From Luteimonas sp. MC1825 (GTDB lineage Bacteria > Pseudomonadota > Gammaproteobacteria > Xanthomonadales > Xanthomonadaceae): a DNA stretch of 64,000 nt. Position 1 is the first letter of the stretch. Each line of letters begins with the position of its first letter. The notes under the pieces are model-generated. The model saw nothing but the letters and a program-made list of their open reading frames with translations. It had not been told where the DNA came from and did no database searches. Shown piece by piece: positions 50,093-59,275 of the stretch. A program made the position numbers and the translations under genes. The stretch covers positions 62,001 to 126,000 of the forward strand of contig NZ_CP061714.1 in NCBI RefSeq assembly GCF_014764385.1. The letters run 5' to 3'.

Positions 50093-51720
50093 GCGACTTG
50101 CTGACTAACGCATTCTACGTACTCGGCGCCAGCCCCAGAACGAGCAAGGGGCAACTTGCGGAGCTTGCGGAAGATGCCGCCCTCACTGGAGATCACTCGG
50201 AGGTGGCGGATGCGCGAAGCGCCCTATCCAACCCGAGAAGCCGGCTTAAGGCAGAGGTCTCCTGGCTATTGGGCGTCAGCCCAAGCCGCGCCAAAACGTT
50301 AATTAGCAAATTGCGAGCCGATCCCCGCGAGATCTATGGCGACTTGGGTGTGCCGCCCCTTGCAGCGGCCAATCTGATCGCATCTGCGTTGCATCAGATG
50401 CAGGAGTGCACAGACGCTGATGTTCATATTGCCTGTGAGGAACTCGCGGATCACTTCGCGTCGCTCGACGCATCTTCGATACGCCGCGACCTAAACGAAG
50501 ACCGTCAAGTCGCCGGCTTCCCACAGATCGCCGATGATTCTCCCATCGAGGCTGAGATCGAAAGCCTGCGTCGGCACTACATCGTGCAGATGCTTGCTGC
50601 GCTGGACAGGCTTCCAACCCATGAGTTGATCAGCACAGTAACCGAGCTAACAGAGACCGCAACAGACAATGGAGAGTCACAGGCGCCGGCACTGATAGGC
50701 GACCTTGTTGAGGCATACGAGGCCCGAGCCGGCACGTTTTTGGAGGACGAATCGGCGAGCATCCTTGAGTTAATCGCTGAAACCAAAGAAGCAGCCGACT
50801 CGGGCGCCGATCCTACTGCGATCGACAAGCTAACAGGCCGAATACTCGAGCGAATTAAGCATTGGGACTCCATTGCGCAGCCAATTCAGTTGATCAAGCA
50901 GAGCAAAGGGCTTCCGCACGATGGGAGCATCAATTTAGCGACAACAATGCGGAGTTTGGCGGTTCATCTTTTCAACAAGCATGACTACCTGAACATCGCC
51001 AAGAAGATCAGTGCAACTCTCCGGGAGGCGTTTGCCGAGGTCCCGGACATTGTTGATCAAGTCGACGAAGACATTGATGCTCTAGAGGAGATATTTGAAC
51101 AGCGGCAGCAGAGCCAGCGGAAGGAAGCGGAAGAAAAAGGAGCCTTGGCGGAAGAGATTACCTACGAGACGGCTATCGGCTTTATCTTCAAGGATCATTT
51201 CAAGATTTCACCCGCTGGCGTCGAGTGGAAGGGCATTGTGGCTCCGCTTGAGTCTGTATCCAGCGTCTCTTGGGGCGGAGTCAAAAGCCAGTACTCAACT
51301 ACGTACTCCGTATTCCTCCATTCAGATCGCGGCCTGCTCAACGTCGAACTCACGGACCAAAGCAAGTTCGGGGAAATTATTGACCGTGTGTGGCGCGCTA
51401 TCGGCGTTCGTCTCTTGGTGGAACACATGAATGAACTCCGCCGAGGTGGGCGGCTTCGATTTGGAGATATTGTGATGTCAGACGCAGGCATCACACTGCC
51501 GGTGCCGAAGCTCTTTCGCGCCAACGAATCCGAATTTGTTTCCTGGAGTCAGGCAAGGCGCTCCAAGCAGAATGGTTCGGTTAGTTTGACAAGTGAGTCG
51601 GGCAAGGCGCGGGGCAGTTTTGATCTTCGGACGACACCAAATGCTCCAGTGATCTCCACAGCTATCGACATCTTTTGGAAGAAGGGCGGCGACCGCCTGA
51701 GTTCAATTCTTGGCAAATGA
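50089..51720 (+). CDS. Degenerate J-domain protein with PH-like C-terminal region
   Basis: 543 residues. Residues 4-60 (NAFYVLGASPRTSKGQLAEL…ARSALSNPRSRLKAEVSWL) resemble a J-domain or its degenerate relatives that begin 'NPFRVLGLSP', but the HPD tripeptide is absent. A long helical middle follows (about 120-350). The C-terminal part (about 365-500) reads FIFKDHFKISPAGVEWKGIV and LESVSSVSWGGVKSQYSTT, a pattern like bacterial PH domains. Likely a partner of the Hsp70. Overlaps the ATPase gene by 4 bases. Confidence 0.75.
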   Translation: MSDLLTNAFYVLGASPRTSKGQLAELAEDAALTGDHSEVADARSALSNPRSRLKAEVSWLLGVSPSRAKTLISKLRADPREIYGDLGVPPLAAANLIASALHQMQECTDADVHIACEELADHFASLDASSIRRDLNEDRQVAGFPQIADDSPIEAEIESLRRHYIVQMLAALDRLPTHELISTVTELTETATDNGESQAPALIGDLVEAYEARAGTFLEDESASILELIAETKEAADSGADPTAIDKLTGRILERIKHWDSIAQPIQLIKQSKGLPHDGSINLATTMRSLAVHLFNKHDYLNIAKKISATLREAFAEVPDIVDQVDEDIDALEEIFEQRQQSQRKEAEEKGALAEEITYETAIGFIFKDHFKISPAGVEWKGIVAPLESVSSVSWGGVKSQYSTTYSVFLHSDRGLLNVELTDQSKFGEIIDRVWRAIGVRLLVEHMNELRRGGRLRFGDIVMSDAGITLPVPKLFRANESEFVSWSQARRSKQNGSVSLTSESGKARGSFDLRTTPNAPVISTAIDIFWKKGGDRLSSILGK

Positions 51721-51721
51721 C

Positions 51722-52759
51722 ATGACCGAAAAAACTACCGGGACGGGCTTCGACGGCCTCAAAGCCCACAAATCAGATCATTCGCTTGACCTAGAGCGAG
51801 CAAGGGCGGCCAAGAAGACAGCGTCCGACGGACGCACGACCGCCAAGACAAGCGTTCCCGGGAACCCCCAGCCGCCGTCGTCGCCAAGTCCTTCGGCTGC
51901 GAACCCATCTCGGCAGCCCGCACAGGCTCCGCCACCAGCGAGCTCTTCCAGTGGCGGGTGGTGGGCCCTTGGTGGTTTGGGTGCGATAGTCGTGTTTGGC
52001 ATTGCGCTCAGGGACTCCCCATCAAGCAGCTCGTCTTCTGCCCTTGCCCAAGTATCAGCTGAAGCACTGGCGGCGGCAGACGCTGTAGCCGCTGCGGAGA
52101 GCACTGTGCAGCCGATCGAGGCGCACGTGGTCGCTGAACAAGCAAATGTCCGATCAGAGCCAAGCACAAGGGGCGCAGTTGTCACCGCACTGCCTCGAAT
52201 GCAGTCGGTTTATGTGATCGGGAAGGAGGGCACCTGGAGTCAGGTTGTAACAGGCAGCGGGGCCAACTCCGTTCAAGGTTACATTTCATCAAGGCTACTT
52301 TTCGAAGGCAGTGCGCAGGGCGCACGTGCTGTCGTGTGCGATGTGGCAAACAGTTCAACGCCCTATAACGGAGAAGTTCTCACCCGTTCTGGTTATGGCA
52401 ACAACAGCCTGGCAGTGAACGCCGGAGGAAGCGACGTCTTGATCAAGTTGAGACAAGGCGGCAGCACCGCACTTGCTTTCTATGTACGCAATGGCCAGCG
52501 TGGCGTTGTCGAGGATGTTCCAGATGGGACTTACCAAGTGATGTTTGCAACTGGCGATGGCTTCAGCCGAAAGTGCCTAGAATTCGTCAACTCCATGAGT
52601 GTTTCTGCAGATCCAACACCTGCAACCTTTGAAACACGAATCACATCTGACGGGTATAACCAATACACGCAGAGTTCAGCCGCTGAATACACCCTCACGC
52701 GGCAAACAGGTGGAAATTTTACTCCGAGTACTTTGGAACAAAGCGCTTTTCGCGAATAG
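51722..52759 (+). CDS. Membrane-anchored SH3-domain protein
   Basis: 345 residues from the ATG at 51722 (a TTG twelve bases earlier is in frame). Residues 1-78 are charged then Pro/Ser-rich and should be cytosolic. One membrane helix at about 80-96. A bacterial SH3 domain lies at about 133-195 (ANVRSEPSTRGAVVTALPRM, GKEGTWSQVV, GYISSRLL), probably periplasmic. The C-terminal about 140 residues form a beta-rich domain (EVLTRSGYGNNSLAVNAGGS) of unknown type. Its start almost touches the end of the previous gene, so it belongs to the operon. Confidence 0.8.
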   Translation: MTEKTTGTGFDGLKAHKSDHSLDLERARAAKKTASDGRTTAKTSVPGNPQPPSSPSPSAANPSRQPAQAPPPASSSSGGWWALGGLGAIVVFGIALRDSPSSSSSSALAQVSAEALAAADAVAAAESTVQPIEAHVVAEQANVRSEPSTRGAVVTALPRMQSVYVIGKEGTWSQVVTGSGANSVQGYISSRLLFEGSAQGARAVVCDVANSSTPYNGEVLTRSGYGNNSLAVNAGGSDVLIKLRQGGSTALAFYVRNGQRGVVEDVPDGTYQVMFATGDGFSRKCLEFVNSMSVSADPTPATFETRITSDGYNQYTQSSAAEYTLTRQTGGNFTPSTLEQSAFRE

Positions 52760-52776
52760 AACGAAAGGGAACTCGT

Positions 52777-53196
52777 ATGAGCATTTTCGACTTCTTTAAA
52801 GGGAGGTCAGACTCGCGTGGAGAGAAGCCCAAGCAAAGGAGCCCGGAGGTGGAGGCTATGCTCTCGATCATGAAGATGATGGGTAATATGAACGAGAGTG
52901 GGATCACGTCTGATCAATTTCCTGATGGCGTCGGCGAGTTTGGCTACTCCGTGGACAATCCGGTGCCTTGCGACACAATCATTGGAAGCAACGCGTATCT
53001 ATCCCAGTTGCGCTGGAACGGCCATCCTGTGACAAACAATCGGATCGGGTCGTTTGGCTCCGAGATAATCGAGCACCCGATTGATGGCTATCAAATCACT
53101 TCCTCGGACGGGAAAGAACTTGCGACAATCTTTGTCTCTCCGTACCAGAAGAAGAACTCTTCGCTAGCGCCGCGTGGTTTTGCTCTCTGGAAATAG
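52777..53196 (+). CDS. Small protein of unknown function at the end of the chaperone operon
   Basis: 139 residues. It begins [17 protein letters not shown], a short amphipathic N-terminus, with a methionine-rich helix at about 28-42 ([12 protein letters not shown]), then a compact region ending [18 protein letters not shown]. No domain recognised. ATG preceded by AAAGGGAA at about 6 bases and only 17 bases after the SH3 protein gene, so it is probably the sixth operon gene. An IS follows 33 bases later. Confidence 0.7.
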   Translation: MSIFDFFKGRSDSRGEKPKQRSPEVEAMLSIMKMMGNMNESGITSDQFPDGVGEFGYSVDNPVPCDTIIGSNAYLSQLRWNGHPVTNNRIGSFGSEIIEHPIDGYQITSSDGKELATIFVSPYQKKNSSLAPRGFALWK

Positions 53197-53298
53197 TGGG
53201 AGAGGAACTACGTTGGTTTCGAGCTGCACGGTAATCCCCCCGCAGGTTAGCTGGCGCCAGAAGTGGAATTTTCTCGTACCCTTTCCCGAGGAGGTTCC

Positions 53299-53565
53299 AT
53301 GAAGAAGTCCCGCTTCACAGACAGCCAGATCATTGCCGTGCTCAAGCAGGCCCAGGCCGGTACGCCGGTTCCCGAGCTGTGCCGAGAGCACGGCATCAGC
53401 TCAGCGACGTTCTACAAGTGGCGCAGCAAGTTCAGCGGCATGGATGCGTCGATGATCTCCCAGCTCAAGGAGCTGCAGGACGAGAACCGGCGCCTGAAGA
53501 AGATGTATGCCGAGGCGCAGCTCAGCGCCGACCTGCTGAAGGAAGCGATGTCAAAAAAATGGTGA
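53299..53565 (+). CDS. IS3-family transposase OrfA
   Basis: 88 residues: helix-turn-helix [20 protein letters not shown] … [20 protein letters not shown], then a coiled coil ([20 protein letters not shown]). GAGGAGG lies just before the ATG. Ends shortly after the slippery run at 53553-53559. Confidence 0.95.
   Translation: MKKSRFTDSQIIAVLKQAQAGTPVPELCREHGISSATFYKWRSKFSGMDASMISQLKELQDENRRLKKMYAEAQLSADLLKEAMSKKW
53553..53559 (+). promoter_or_regulatory. -1 ribosomal frameshift heptamer A AAA AAA
   Basis: Seven A bases in phase A-AAA-AAA relative to orfA; a -1 slip enters the orfB frame. The orfB ATG begins at the last A. Confidence 0.75.
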
Positions 53566-54386
53566 GGCCATCTCAACGCCGGGAGATGGCCCACGGGGCA
53601 GTTGAAGCCGGGCGAACGAGCATCCGACACGCCTGCCAGACCTTCGAGGTCAGCGAGACCTGCTATCGGTACCAGGCCAAGGCCTGCGAGGAGAACGCCC
53701 GGATCGCCGACTGGCTGATCCGGCTGACCACGGCCTACAAGGACTGGGGGTTTGGCCTGTGCTTCCTGCACCTGCGCAACGTGAAGGGCTTTGGCTGGAA
53801 CCACAAGCGGGTCTACCGCATCTACCGGGAGCTGGAGTTGAATCTGCGGATCAAGCCCAAGAAGCGCCTGGTGCGCGAAAAGCCCGAGCCCCTGGCTGTG
53901 CCTGAAGCAATCAACCAGATCTGGTCGATGGACTTCATGCACGACCAGCTGGCTGATGGGCGGAGCTTCCGGCTGTTCAACGTGCTGGACGACTTCAACC
54001 GCGAGGGACTGGGCATCGAGGTCGACCTGTCGCTGCCATCGGCCCGGGTAATCCGGTCGCTGGAGCAGATCATCGAGTGGCGCGGCAAGCCCAGGGTGAT
54101 CCGCTGCGACAACGGTCCGGAATACATCAGCGGAGCGATGCTGTCCTGGGCGGAACAGCAGGGCATCCGCATCGAGCATATCCAACCGGGGAAGCCGCAA
54201 CAGAACGCCTACGTTGAACGCTACAACCGCACGGTGCGCTACGCCTGGCTGGCCCGGACCCTGTTCGACACCATCGAGCAGGTGCAGGAGAAGGCCACGC
54301 ACTGGCTATGGACTTACAACAACGAGCGCCCGAACATGGGGCTCGGCGGCATCACGCCGATGCAGAAGCTGGCACTTGCTGCATAG
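53559..54386 (+). CDS. IS3-family transposase OrfB (DDE integrase)
   Basis: 275 residues counted from the ATG at 53559, or the second half of an OrfAB fusion. Integrase domain with Asp in [12 protein letters not shown], Asp in [10 protein letters not shown] and Glu in [11 protein letters not shown]; the ending [20 protein letters not shown] is typical of the IS407 group. Intact. Confidence 0.95.
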   Translation: MVRPSQRREMAHGAVEAGRTSIRHACQTFEVSETCYRYQAKACEENARIADWLIRLTTAYKDWGFGLCFLHLRNVKGFGWNHKRVYRIYRELELNLRIKPKKRLVREKPEPLAVPEAINQIWSMDFMHDQLADGRSFRLFNVLDDFNREGLGIEVDLSLPSARVIRSLEQIIEWRGKPRVIRCDNGPEYISGAMLSWAEQQGIRIEHIQPGKPQQNAYVERYNRTVRYAWLARTLFDTIEQVQEKATHWLWTYNNERPNMGLGGITPMQKLALAA

Positions 54387-54424
54387 CTCCACTTTTGGCG
54401 GCTGCTAGAAATGGGGGGATTACC

Positions 54425-54610
54425 ACATCACCCGGTTGCGCGCCGCGACTGGATCAAGTGGATGAATCGGGCAAGAAGGCCGAGACGCGGGTGAAGCGCA
54501 TCGCCACGGCCTGCGACATGCTTGCTTCCGGCAAGCGACGCGCCTGCTGCTTCGACCGCTCCGGCATGTACAGCCGCGGCAATCTCGGGCCGCCGACTGC
54601 GGCGGACTGA
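54425..54610 (+). pseudogene. Truncated, frameshifted OmdA/YdeI-like gene
   Basis: The last about 45 codons read AETRVKRIATACDMLASGKR … CCFDRSGMYSRGNLGPPTAAD, very close to the C-terminus of the intact gene at 57000-57554. Just upstream, GCGCGCCGCGACTGGATCAA encodes ARRDWIKWM in another frame, so a one-base shift lies near 54465. The 5' two thirds are missing at the IS end. Remnant of a second bacteriocin-protection (OmdA) gene cut off by the island or IS. Confidence 0.8.
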
Positions 54611-54640
54611 CCCCCGCCGTCTTTGCCCGGCGAGCGGGCG

Positions 54641-54892
54641 TATTTGGTCGGAGCGCCGGCCTAGCAGGGCGGAGCGCGAGCCTATTAGGGCGAAGCGCCG
54701 GCTTACTTGGGCGGAGCACGGGCCTATTCGGGCGGAGCGCGGGCCTATTCGGGCGGAACCCCGGCTTATTCGAGCGGAGCGCGGGCCTATTCGGGCGGAG
54801 CGCCGGCCTATTCGAGCGGAGCGCGGGCCTATTAGGGCGGAGCGCCGGCATATTCGAGCGGATCACGGGCCTATTCGGGCGGACAGCCCGGC
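54641..54892 (+). repeat. 21-bp tandem repeat, 12 units
   Basis: Consensus TATTCGGGCGGAGCGCGGGC plus C. Units start at 54641 and every 21 bases to 54872. Variation is mostly at GGG/GAG (positions 6-8) and GCG/CCG (14-17). Since 21 is a multiple of three, every frame encodes a seven-residue repeat, but no ribosome site or conserved start supports a protein. Confidence 0.93.
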
Positions 54893-54946
54893 GTCGGCAC
54901 TCCCCCATGCCGCACAATGCCCCGCCCCGCACCACCAGGATCTCCC

Positions 54947-55165
54947 ATGGAAGTCGAAGCCCTCCTCCGCGCCGCCCTCCGAGAAGCCGGCTACGGCCCA
55001 GATGCCATCGGCTCGGCGTTGCCGCGGATCATGCGCATCCTCCAGGCGGAAGACGTGCGCCTCGAAGCCGGCCGAGTCCTGTCGAGGAAAGAACGCGAGT
55101 TCGTGCGCGTGCAGCTCGAGCTTGGCGTCGACGTGTCGGAGATCGTGGCCGGCCTCAAGCGCTGA
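54947..55165 (+). CDS. Small helical protein, unknown
   Basis: 72 residues, mostly helical and charged (MEVEALLRAALREAGYGPDA; LSRKEREFVRVQLELGVDVS). AGGA lies seven bases before the ATG. No domain recognised. GC content matches the core genome. Converges with the flavin monooxygenase gene. Confidence 0.65.
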   Translation: MEVEALLRAALREAGYGPDAIGSALPRIMRILQAEDVRLEAGRVLSRKEREFVRVQLELGVDVSEIVAGLKR

Positions 55166-55189
55166 CGCCGGCCACGTGCCCCGCAGGGT

Positions 55190-56626
55190 TCAGGCGCGCC
55201 GGCGCATCGGCTCGGCGAAACCGACAGCTCCAGCCACCGCAGCCACCGGCACCTGCTCCACCTCAAGCTGGTCCTCCAGCTCGCGCGGGTCTTCGAGGAA
55301 CGCCTGCAGCGAGTCATCCATCGCCTCCATCCACCGCGTGTGGTGCCGCGGCGCCAGCGTGCCGGTGATCGTGGAGCGGTAGCTCTTGTCGCGGTAGTCG
55401 AGGATGCCGGCCTGCTTGTCGCGCTGCCATTCCTTGAGCATCTCGGCCACCTTCTCGATCGCGAACTCGGGGTAGTCGGTGCGGTCGACCAGGTCGCGCA
55501 CGTAGGCGGTCTGGAAATCGATGTCGTCGTTGGCGCCGGCGCAGGCGTTCTCGCGCGCAAACCAGGCCTCGCTGTCGGCGCGCATGGTGTCGGTGTCGGG
55601 CAGCGCGGTGCGGCCCAGGATCACGTCGCGCGCCACCCACGCCTGGGCGTCGAACATGTTGAACGTGTAGTACTGGTCCTGCATGCCCAGGTAGACCAGC
55701 TTCGGGTTGTCGATCCAGAACACGCCCTGGTACAGCTCCCGCGGGTACAGGCGGTTGGCGGTGCGCAGGGTCAGCTCGTCCGGCAGGAACGGGAAGTGGT
55801 GCTGGTAGCCGGTGCACAGGATGATCGCGTCCACGTCCTGGCTGCTGCCGTCCACGAAGTGCGCGGTGTTGCCTTCCACGCGGAGCAGCAGCGGGCGCTC
55901 GCTGAAGGCGTCCGGCCAGTCGTGGCCCATCGGTGCGCTGCGGTAGCTGAAGGTCACCGACCTGGCGCCGTACTTGTAGCACTGGGTGCCGATGTCCTCG
56001 GCCGAATAGCTGCTGCCGACCAGCAGCAGGTCCTTGCCGGCGAATTCGCAGGCGTCGCGGAAGTCGTGCGCGTGCAGCACGCGGCCGGGGAACTGCGACA
56101 GGCCCTCGAACGCGGGCGCGTTGGGCGTGGAGAAATGCCCGGTGGCCACCACCACCCAGTCGAACTCCTCGCTCACCATGCGGTCGTCCTTGAGCTCGCG
56201 CACGGTGACGGTGAACTTGCCGGTCTCTTCGCTGTATTCGACCGCGTGCACGGCGGTGTTGAAGCGGATCTGGTCGCGCAGGCCGCTGCGTTCGATGCGG
56301 CCCATGATGTAGTCGCGCAGCACGGGCCGCGGCGGATACGAGGCGATCGGGCGGCCGAAGTGCTCCTCGAAGCTGTAGTCGGCGAACTCCAGGCACTCCT
56401 TGGGCCCGTTCGACCACAGGTAGCGGTACATGCTGGCGTGCACCGGCTCGCCGTGCTGGTCCAGGCCGGTGCGCCAGGTGTAGTTCCACATGCCGCCCAG
56501 GTCGGACTGCTTCTCGAAGCAGACGACTTCGGGGACGTCGGCGCCCGCGCGGCGGGCGGCGTCGAAAGCGCGCAGCTGGGCCAGGCCGCTGGGGCCGGCG
56601 CCGAGGACGGCGATACGTTGGGTCAT
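55190..56626 (-). CDS. Flavin-containing monooxygenase (trimethylamine monooxygenase-like)
   Basis: 478 residues from the ATG at 56626. FAD-binding GAGPSGL at 9-15; the FMO signature F-x-G-x3-H-x3-F in [16 protein letters not shown]-binding [11 protein letters not shown]; and the C-terminal [12 protein letters not shown]. Length and motifs fit bacterial FMOs such as trimethylamine monooxygenase, but the substrate cannot be told from the sequence. Divergent from the DUF1905/OmdA gene. Confidence 0.9.
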   Translation of the reverse strand: MTQRIAVLGAGPSGLAQLRAFDAARRAGADVPEVVCFEKQSDLGGMWNYTWRTGLDQHGEPVHASMYRYLWSNGPKECLEFADYSFEEHFGRPIASYPPRPVLRDYIMGRIERSGLRDQIRFNTAVHAVEYSEETGKFTVTVRELKDDRMVSEEFDWVVVATGHFSTPNAPAFEGLSQFPGRVLHAHDFRDACEFAGKDLLLVGSSYSAEDIGTQCYKYGARSVTFSYRSAPMGHDWPDAFSERPLLLRVEGNTAHFVDGSSQDVDAIILCTGYQHHFPFLPDELTLRTANRLYPRELYQGVFWIDNPKLVYLGMQDQYYTFNMFDAQAWVARDVILGRTALPDTDTMRADSEAWFARENACAGANDDIDFQTAYVRDLVDRTDYPEFAIEKVAEMLKEWQRDKQAGILDYRDKSYRSTITGTLAPRHHTRWMEAMDDSLQAFLEDPRELEDQLEVEQVPVAAVAGAVGFAEPMRRRA

Positions 56627-56999
56627 GCTGGTGTTGTCTCCTCTGGTGGGTCGCGCCGGCATGCAGGCACGCAGGTGCCCGGCTGCAGCGGGCTGCACCC
56701 GATGGACCGCTGGAAAAGCACGTCGGGAATCCGACCGGAGCCTGGCTCCGTTCCTGCCGATACCGGGCATGGTGTTCGTGCGGTGGGCATCGCCCAAGGC
56801 ACAGCACGCCAAAACGTCGTCGAACACGACGATATTGGCGGCGAAATGCACGAAACTGCGGCGATTCTAGCACAGGGAGGAGAGTCCCGTTCCGACGCGT
56901 CGCAGCGCCCCCGCCGTCGCGCCGCTGGTGCAGTTGGCGGCAGGGCACGGTGTTGCCGGCGGTGCGATCATCGGCCCGTCCCGCAGCCAGGGTTCCCGC

Positions 57000-57554
57000 A
57001 TGGCCAAGACCGCACCCGCCCCTGTCCGCTTCAAGGCCGTCCTCCGCAGGCCGTTGCAGCCGAAGGGCGCCACCTGGGCCTTCCTCGTCCTGCCCGAGGA
57101 CGCGAGCGCCAGGCTGCCGACCCGCAGCCAAGTGACGGTGGAAGGCACGCTGGCCGCCGCCCCGTTCCAGGCCACCCTGGAGCCGGACGGGCAAGGCAGC
57201 CACTGGCTGAAGGTCGAGAAGGGGCTGCTGGAAGCCGCCGGCGCGCAGCCTGGCGACACCGTGGTGCTGGATGTCGCGCCGGTCGCCGAGGAGCCGGAGC
57301 CCAGGCTGCCGGCCGACCTGCGCGCCGCCCTGTCCGCGCAGCCCGCCGCCAGGGCCACCTGGGACGACATCACGCCCGTCGCCCGCCGCGACTGGATCCA
57401 GTGGATCACCTCCGGCAAGAAAGCCGAGACGCGCGTGAAGCGCATCGCCACCGCCTGCGACAAGCTGGCGTCAGGCCAGCGCCGCGCCTGCTGCTTCGAC
57501 CGCTCCGGCATGTACAGCCGCGGCAGCCTCGGTCCGCCTGAAGCGGCGGACTGA
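57000..57554 (+). CDS. DUF1905 plus OmdA (bacteriocin-protection) protein
   Basis: 184 residues in two parts. Residues 7-95 form a DUF1905 beta-barrel (FKAVLRRPLQPKGATWAFLV … GSHWLKVEKGLLEAAGAQPGD). Residues 125-170 form the OmdA/YdeI helical domain (ARRDWIQWITSGKKAETRVK … RIATACDKLASGQR). Such proteins are linked to bacteriocin or stress protection, with no defined reaction. The broken copy at 54425-54610 is its close relative. Confidence 0.88.
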   Translation: MAKTAPAPVRFKAVLRRPLQPKGATWAFLVLPEDASARLPTRSQVTVEGTLAAAPFQATLEPDGQGSHWLKVEKGLLEAAGAQPGDTVVLDVAPVAEEPEPRLPADLRAALSAQPAARATWDDITPVARRDWIQWITSGKKAETRVKRIATACDKLASGQRRACCFDRSGMYSRGSLGPPEAAD

Positions 57555-57572
57555 TTCCGCGCGACGGCCGCA

Positions 57573-57977
57573 TCAGCGCCCCTGACGCACGCGCGCCTGC
57601 CGGCGGCGCTCCGACACGCCGGCCCAGAACACCCAGCCGCGCAGCGTGGCGGCGCACAGCGCCAGCAGCGTCAAGGCGATGTCGAGCGAGAGGTAGATGT
57701 TCGCGACCCGGTCGAGCAGCGGCCAGCCGGTGCCGATGAACCACAGGGTCCCGTCGCCGAACAGCCGGTGCACGGCCTGCGCGGTCGACAGTGCCTGCCA
57801 GTCGGCGTAGCGAACGATGCCCACGAAGCCCCAGGCCAGGCAGGCCACCACGCCCAGCGCCAGTGCGCCTCCCAGCCACGGCAACACCTCGCCGACGCTG
57901 CGCGTGCGCGGCCACAGCACGAGGGCGCCAAGCCCCCAGGCCAGCGCGACCAGGCCCAGGAAAAAGATCAGCGCCAT
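57573..57977 (-). CDS. Four-helix membrane protein, unknown
   Basis: 134 residues; hydrophobic helices at about 2-22, 31-52, 72-86 and 91-113, and a basic C-terminus (SERRRQARVRQGR). No family recognised. It follows the glycosyltransferase gene on the same strand with a 6-base gap, so it may act with it. Confidence 0.78.
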   Translation of the reverse strand: MALIFFLGLVALAWGLGALVLWPRTRSVGEVLPWLGGALALGVVACLAWGFVGIVRYADWQALSTAQAVHRLFGDGTLWFIGTGWPLLDRVANIYLSLDIALTLLALCAATLRGWVFWAGVSERRRQARVRQGR

Positions 57978-57983
57978 CGCGGT

Positions 57984-59195
57984 CTATCCATGGCGCCGCG
58001 CATAGCGCTCCACCAGGCTCACCGCCGCCGCACAGCCATCCTCGTGCTGGATGCGTTCGCCCAACTCGGCGGCCCGGGCTTTCGCGGTGCTGCCCTCGGC
58101 GTAGGCGATCGCCTCGCCGAGCTGCCGCGCGGTGATCGAAGCGCCGGACAGGGTCGCCTGCATGATCCCGGCCTCGCGCATGCGGGCGCTCCAGAAGAAC
58201 TGGTCGCCGGCGAAGGGCACGATCACCGAGGGGATGCCCGCGCGGGCGGTGGAGTGGGTGGTGCCCGAGCCGCCGTGGTGGATGGCCATCGCGCAGCGCG
58301 GCAGCAGCCAGTCGTGGGGCACGTGGCCGATGGGCTGGACGTTGCCGGGCAGGCTGGCCGGATCCATGCCGCTCCAGCCGGGATTGAACAACGCCCGGCG
58401 CCCATCGAGCGCGCGCACCACGGCGCCCTGCAGGCGCGCATCGTCGAAGCCGGCCATGCTGCCGAAGCCGACGTACACCGGCGGCTCGCCGGCATCGAGG
58501 AAGGCCTGCAGCGCCTCCGGTGGACGCCAGGGCCCGGCCGGCGGAATCCATTGGCCGGTGAGGTGGGCGTTGGCCGGCCAGTCGCGCGGCGGCGGCAGCA
58601 GCGCAGGCGAGACGCCGTAGAGCATCGGGTGCGCCGTCGCCAGCGATCGCCTCGGCCCCAGGCCGGCCTCGGCGCGGGCACGGTTGGTGGCGCGGCGGAA
58701 CAAGCGCCATGAGGCGGCGCCGAACAGTTCGTGGCTGGCGCGGTTGAACAGCGCCGGCGGCGTGAACGGCAGGAACGGCGAGGCGAAGGCGGCCGTGGGC
58801 GAGATCGGGATCAGCATCGCGCCGATCGCCGGCACACCCAGCGCTTCGGCAGCCGAAAGCCCGACGAAAGCGGTGAGGCCAGAGACGATGATCGCGTCGC
58901 AGCCGCGCCCGGCGGCGAGGGTCTGCCGCATCCAGTCGCCGGTGTGCGCGATCGCCAGGCGGCCGAGGTTGGCGGTGATGCGCTTCATCGCGCCTGCGGC
59001 GGCGAGCGTGGTGCGGATGTCGCCGGCCAGCGCGCTGCACGGCAGGCCCAGCGACCGGGCGGTGCCCAGCGTGGCGGCATCGGCCAGCAGGTGGACATCG
59101 TGGCCGGCCTGGACCAGCGCCTGGCCGAGGGCGGCGAGCGGGCGGGTGTCGCCCTCGGTGCCGTAGGTGAGGATCAGCAGGCGCATGCGGCGCAT
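57984..59195 (-). CDS. GT1-family glycosyltransferase (UGT-like)
   Basis: 403 residues from the ATG at 59195; a second ATG at 59186 gives the more usual start MRLLILTYGTEGDTRPLAAL. N-terminal acceptor fold, then the donor signature GHVPHDWLLPRCAMAIHHGG followed by SGTTHSTARAGIPSVIVPFA and GDQFFW (about 300-355). Like enzymes that glycosylate lipids, macrolides or other small molecules. Its substrate is not visible. Confidence 0.92.
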   Translation of the reverse strand: MRRMRLLILTYGTEGDTRPLAALGQALVQAGHDVHLLADAATLGTARSLGLPCSALAGDIRTTLAAAGAMKRITANLGRLAIAHTGDWMRQTLAAGRGCDAIIVSGLTAFVGLSAAEALGVPAIGAMLIPISPTAAFASPFLPFTPPALFNRASHELFGAASWRLFRRATNRARAEAGLGPRRSLATAHPMLYGVSPALLPPPRDWPANAHLTGQWIPPAGPWRPPEALQAFLDAGEPPVYVGFGSMAGFDDARLQGAVVRALDGRRALFNPGWSGMDPASLPGNVQPIGHVPHDWLLPRCAMAIHHGGSGTTHSTARAGIPSVIVPFAGDQFFWSARMREAGIMQATLSGASITARQLGEAIAYAEGSTAKARAAELGERIQHEDGCAAAVSLVERYARRHG

Positions 59196-59209
59196 GGTAG
59201 TGGCGCAAG

Positions 59210-59237
59210 ACGAAGGCCCGCGTGTGCGGGCCTTCGT
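59210..59237 (-). terminator. Hairpin between the glycosyltransferase and M3 peptidase genes
   Basis: ACGAAGGCCCGC-GTGT-GCGGGCCTTCGT is a perfect 12-bp stem with a 4-base loop, 38 bases after the peptidase stop. The T tract on the - strand is weak, so efficiency is uncertain. Confidence 0.6.
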
Positions 59238-59275
59238 GATGACGCGCGATGCGGCGGCCGTGCGGCCGCCCCGGC

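Larger units (their letters stand above)
53230..54424 (+). mobile_element. IS3-family insertion sequence (IS407-like)
   Basis: About 1.2 kb. The ends are inverted repeats starting GGTAATCCCCCC at 53230 and ending GGGGGGATTACC at 54424; each end also has an AGTGGA / TCCACT box about 30 bases in. It contains overlapping orfA and orfB with a run of seven A for frameshifting. No clear target duplication was found. It sits between the chaperone island and a broken OmdA-like gene. Confidence 0.92.

Noticed and set aside
54420..54935. A - strand frame encoding RPNRPAL heptapeptide repeats over the 21-bp tandem array
   Set aside because: Any frame over a 21-bp repeat gives a heptapeptide repeat; no ribosome site, and the frame runs into the OmdA remnant.
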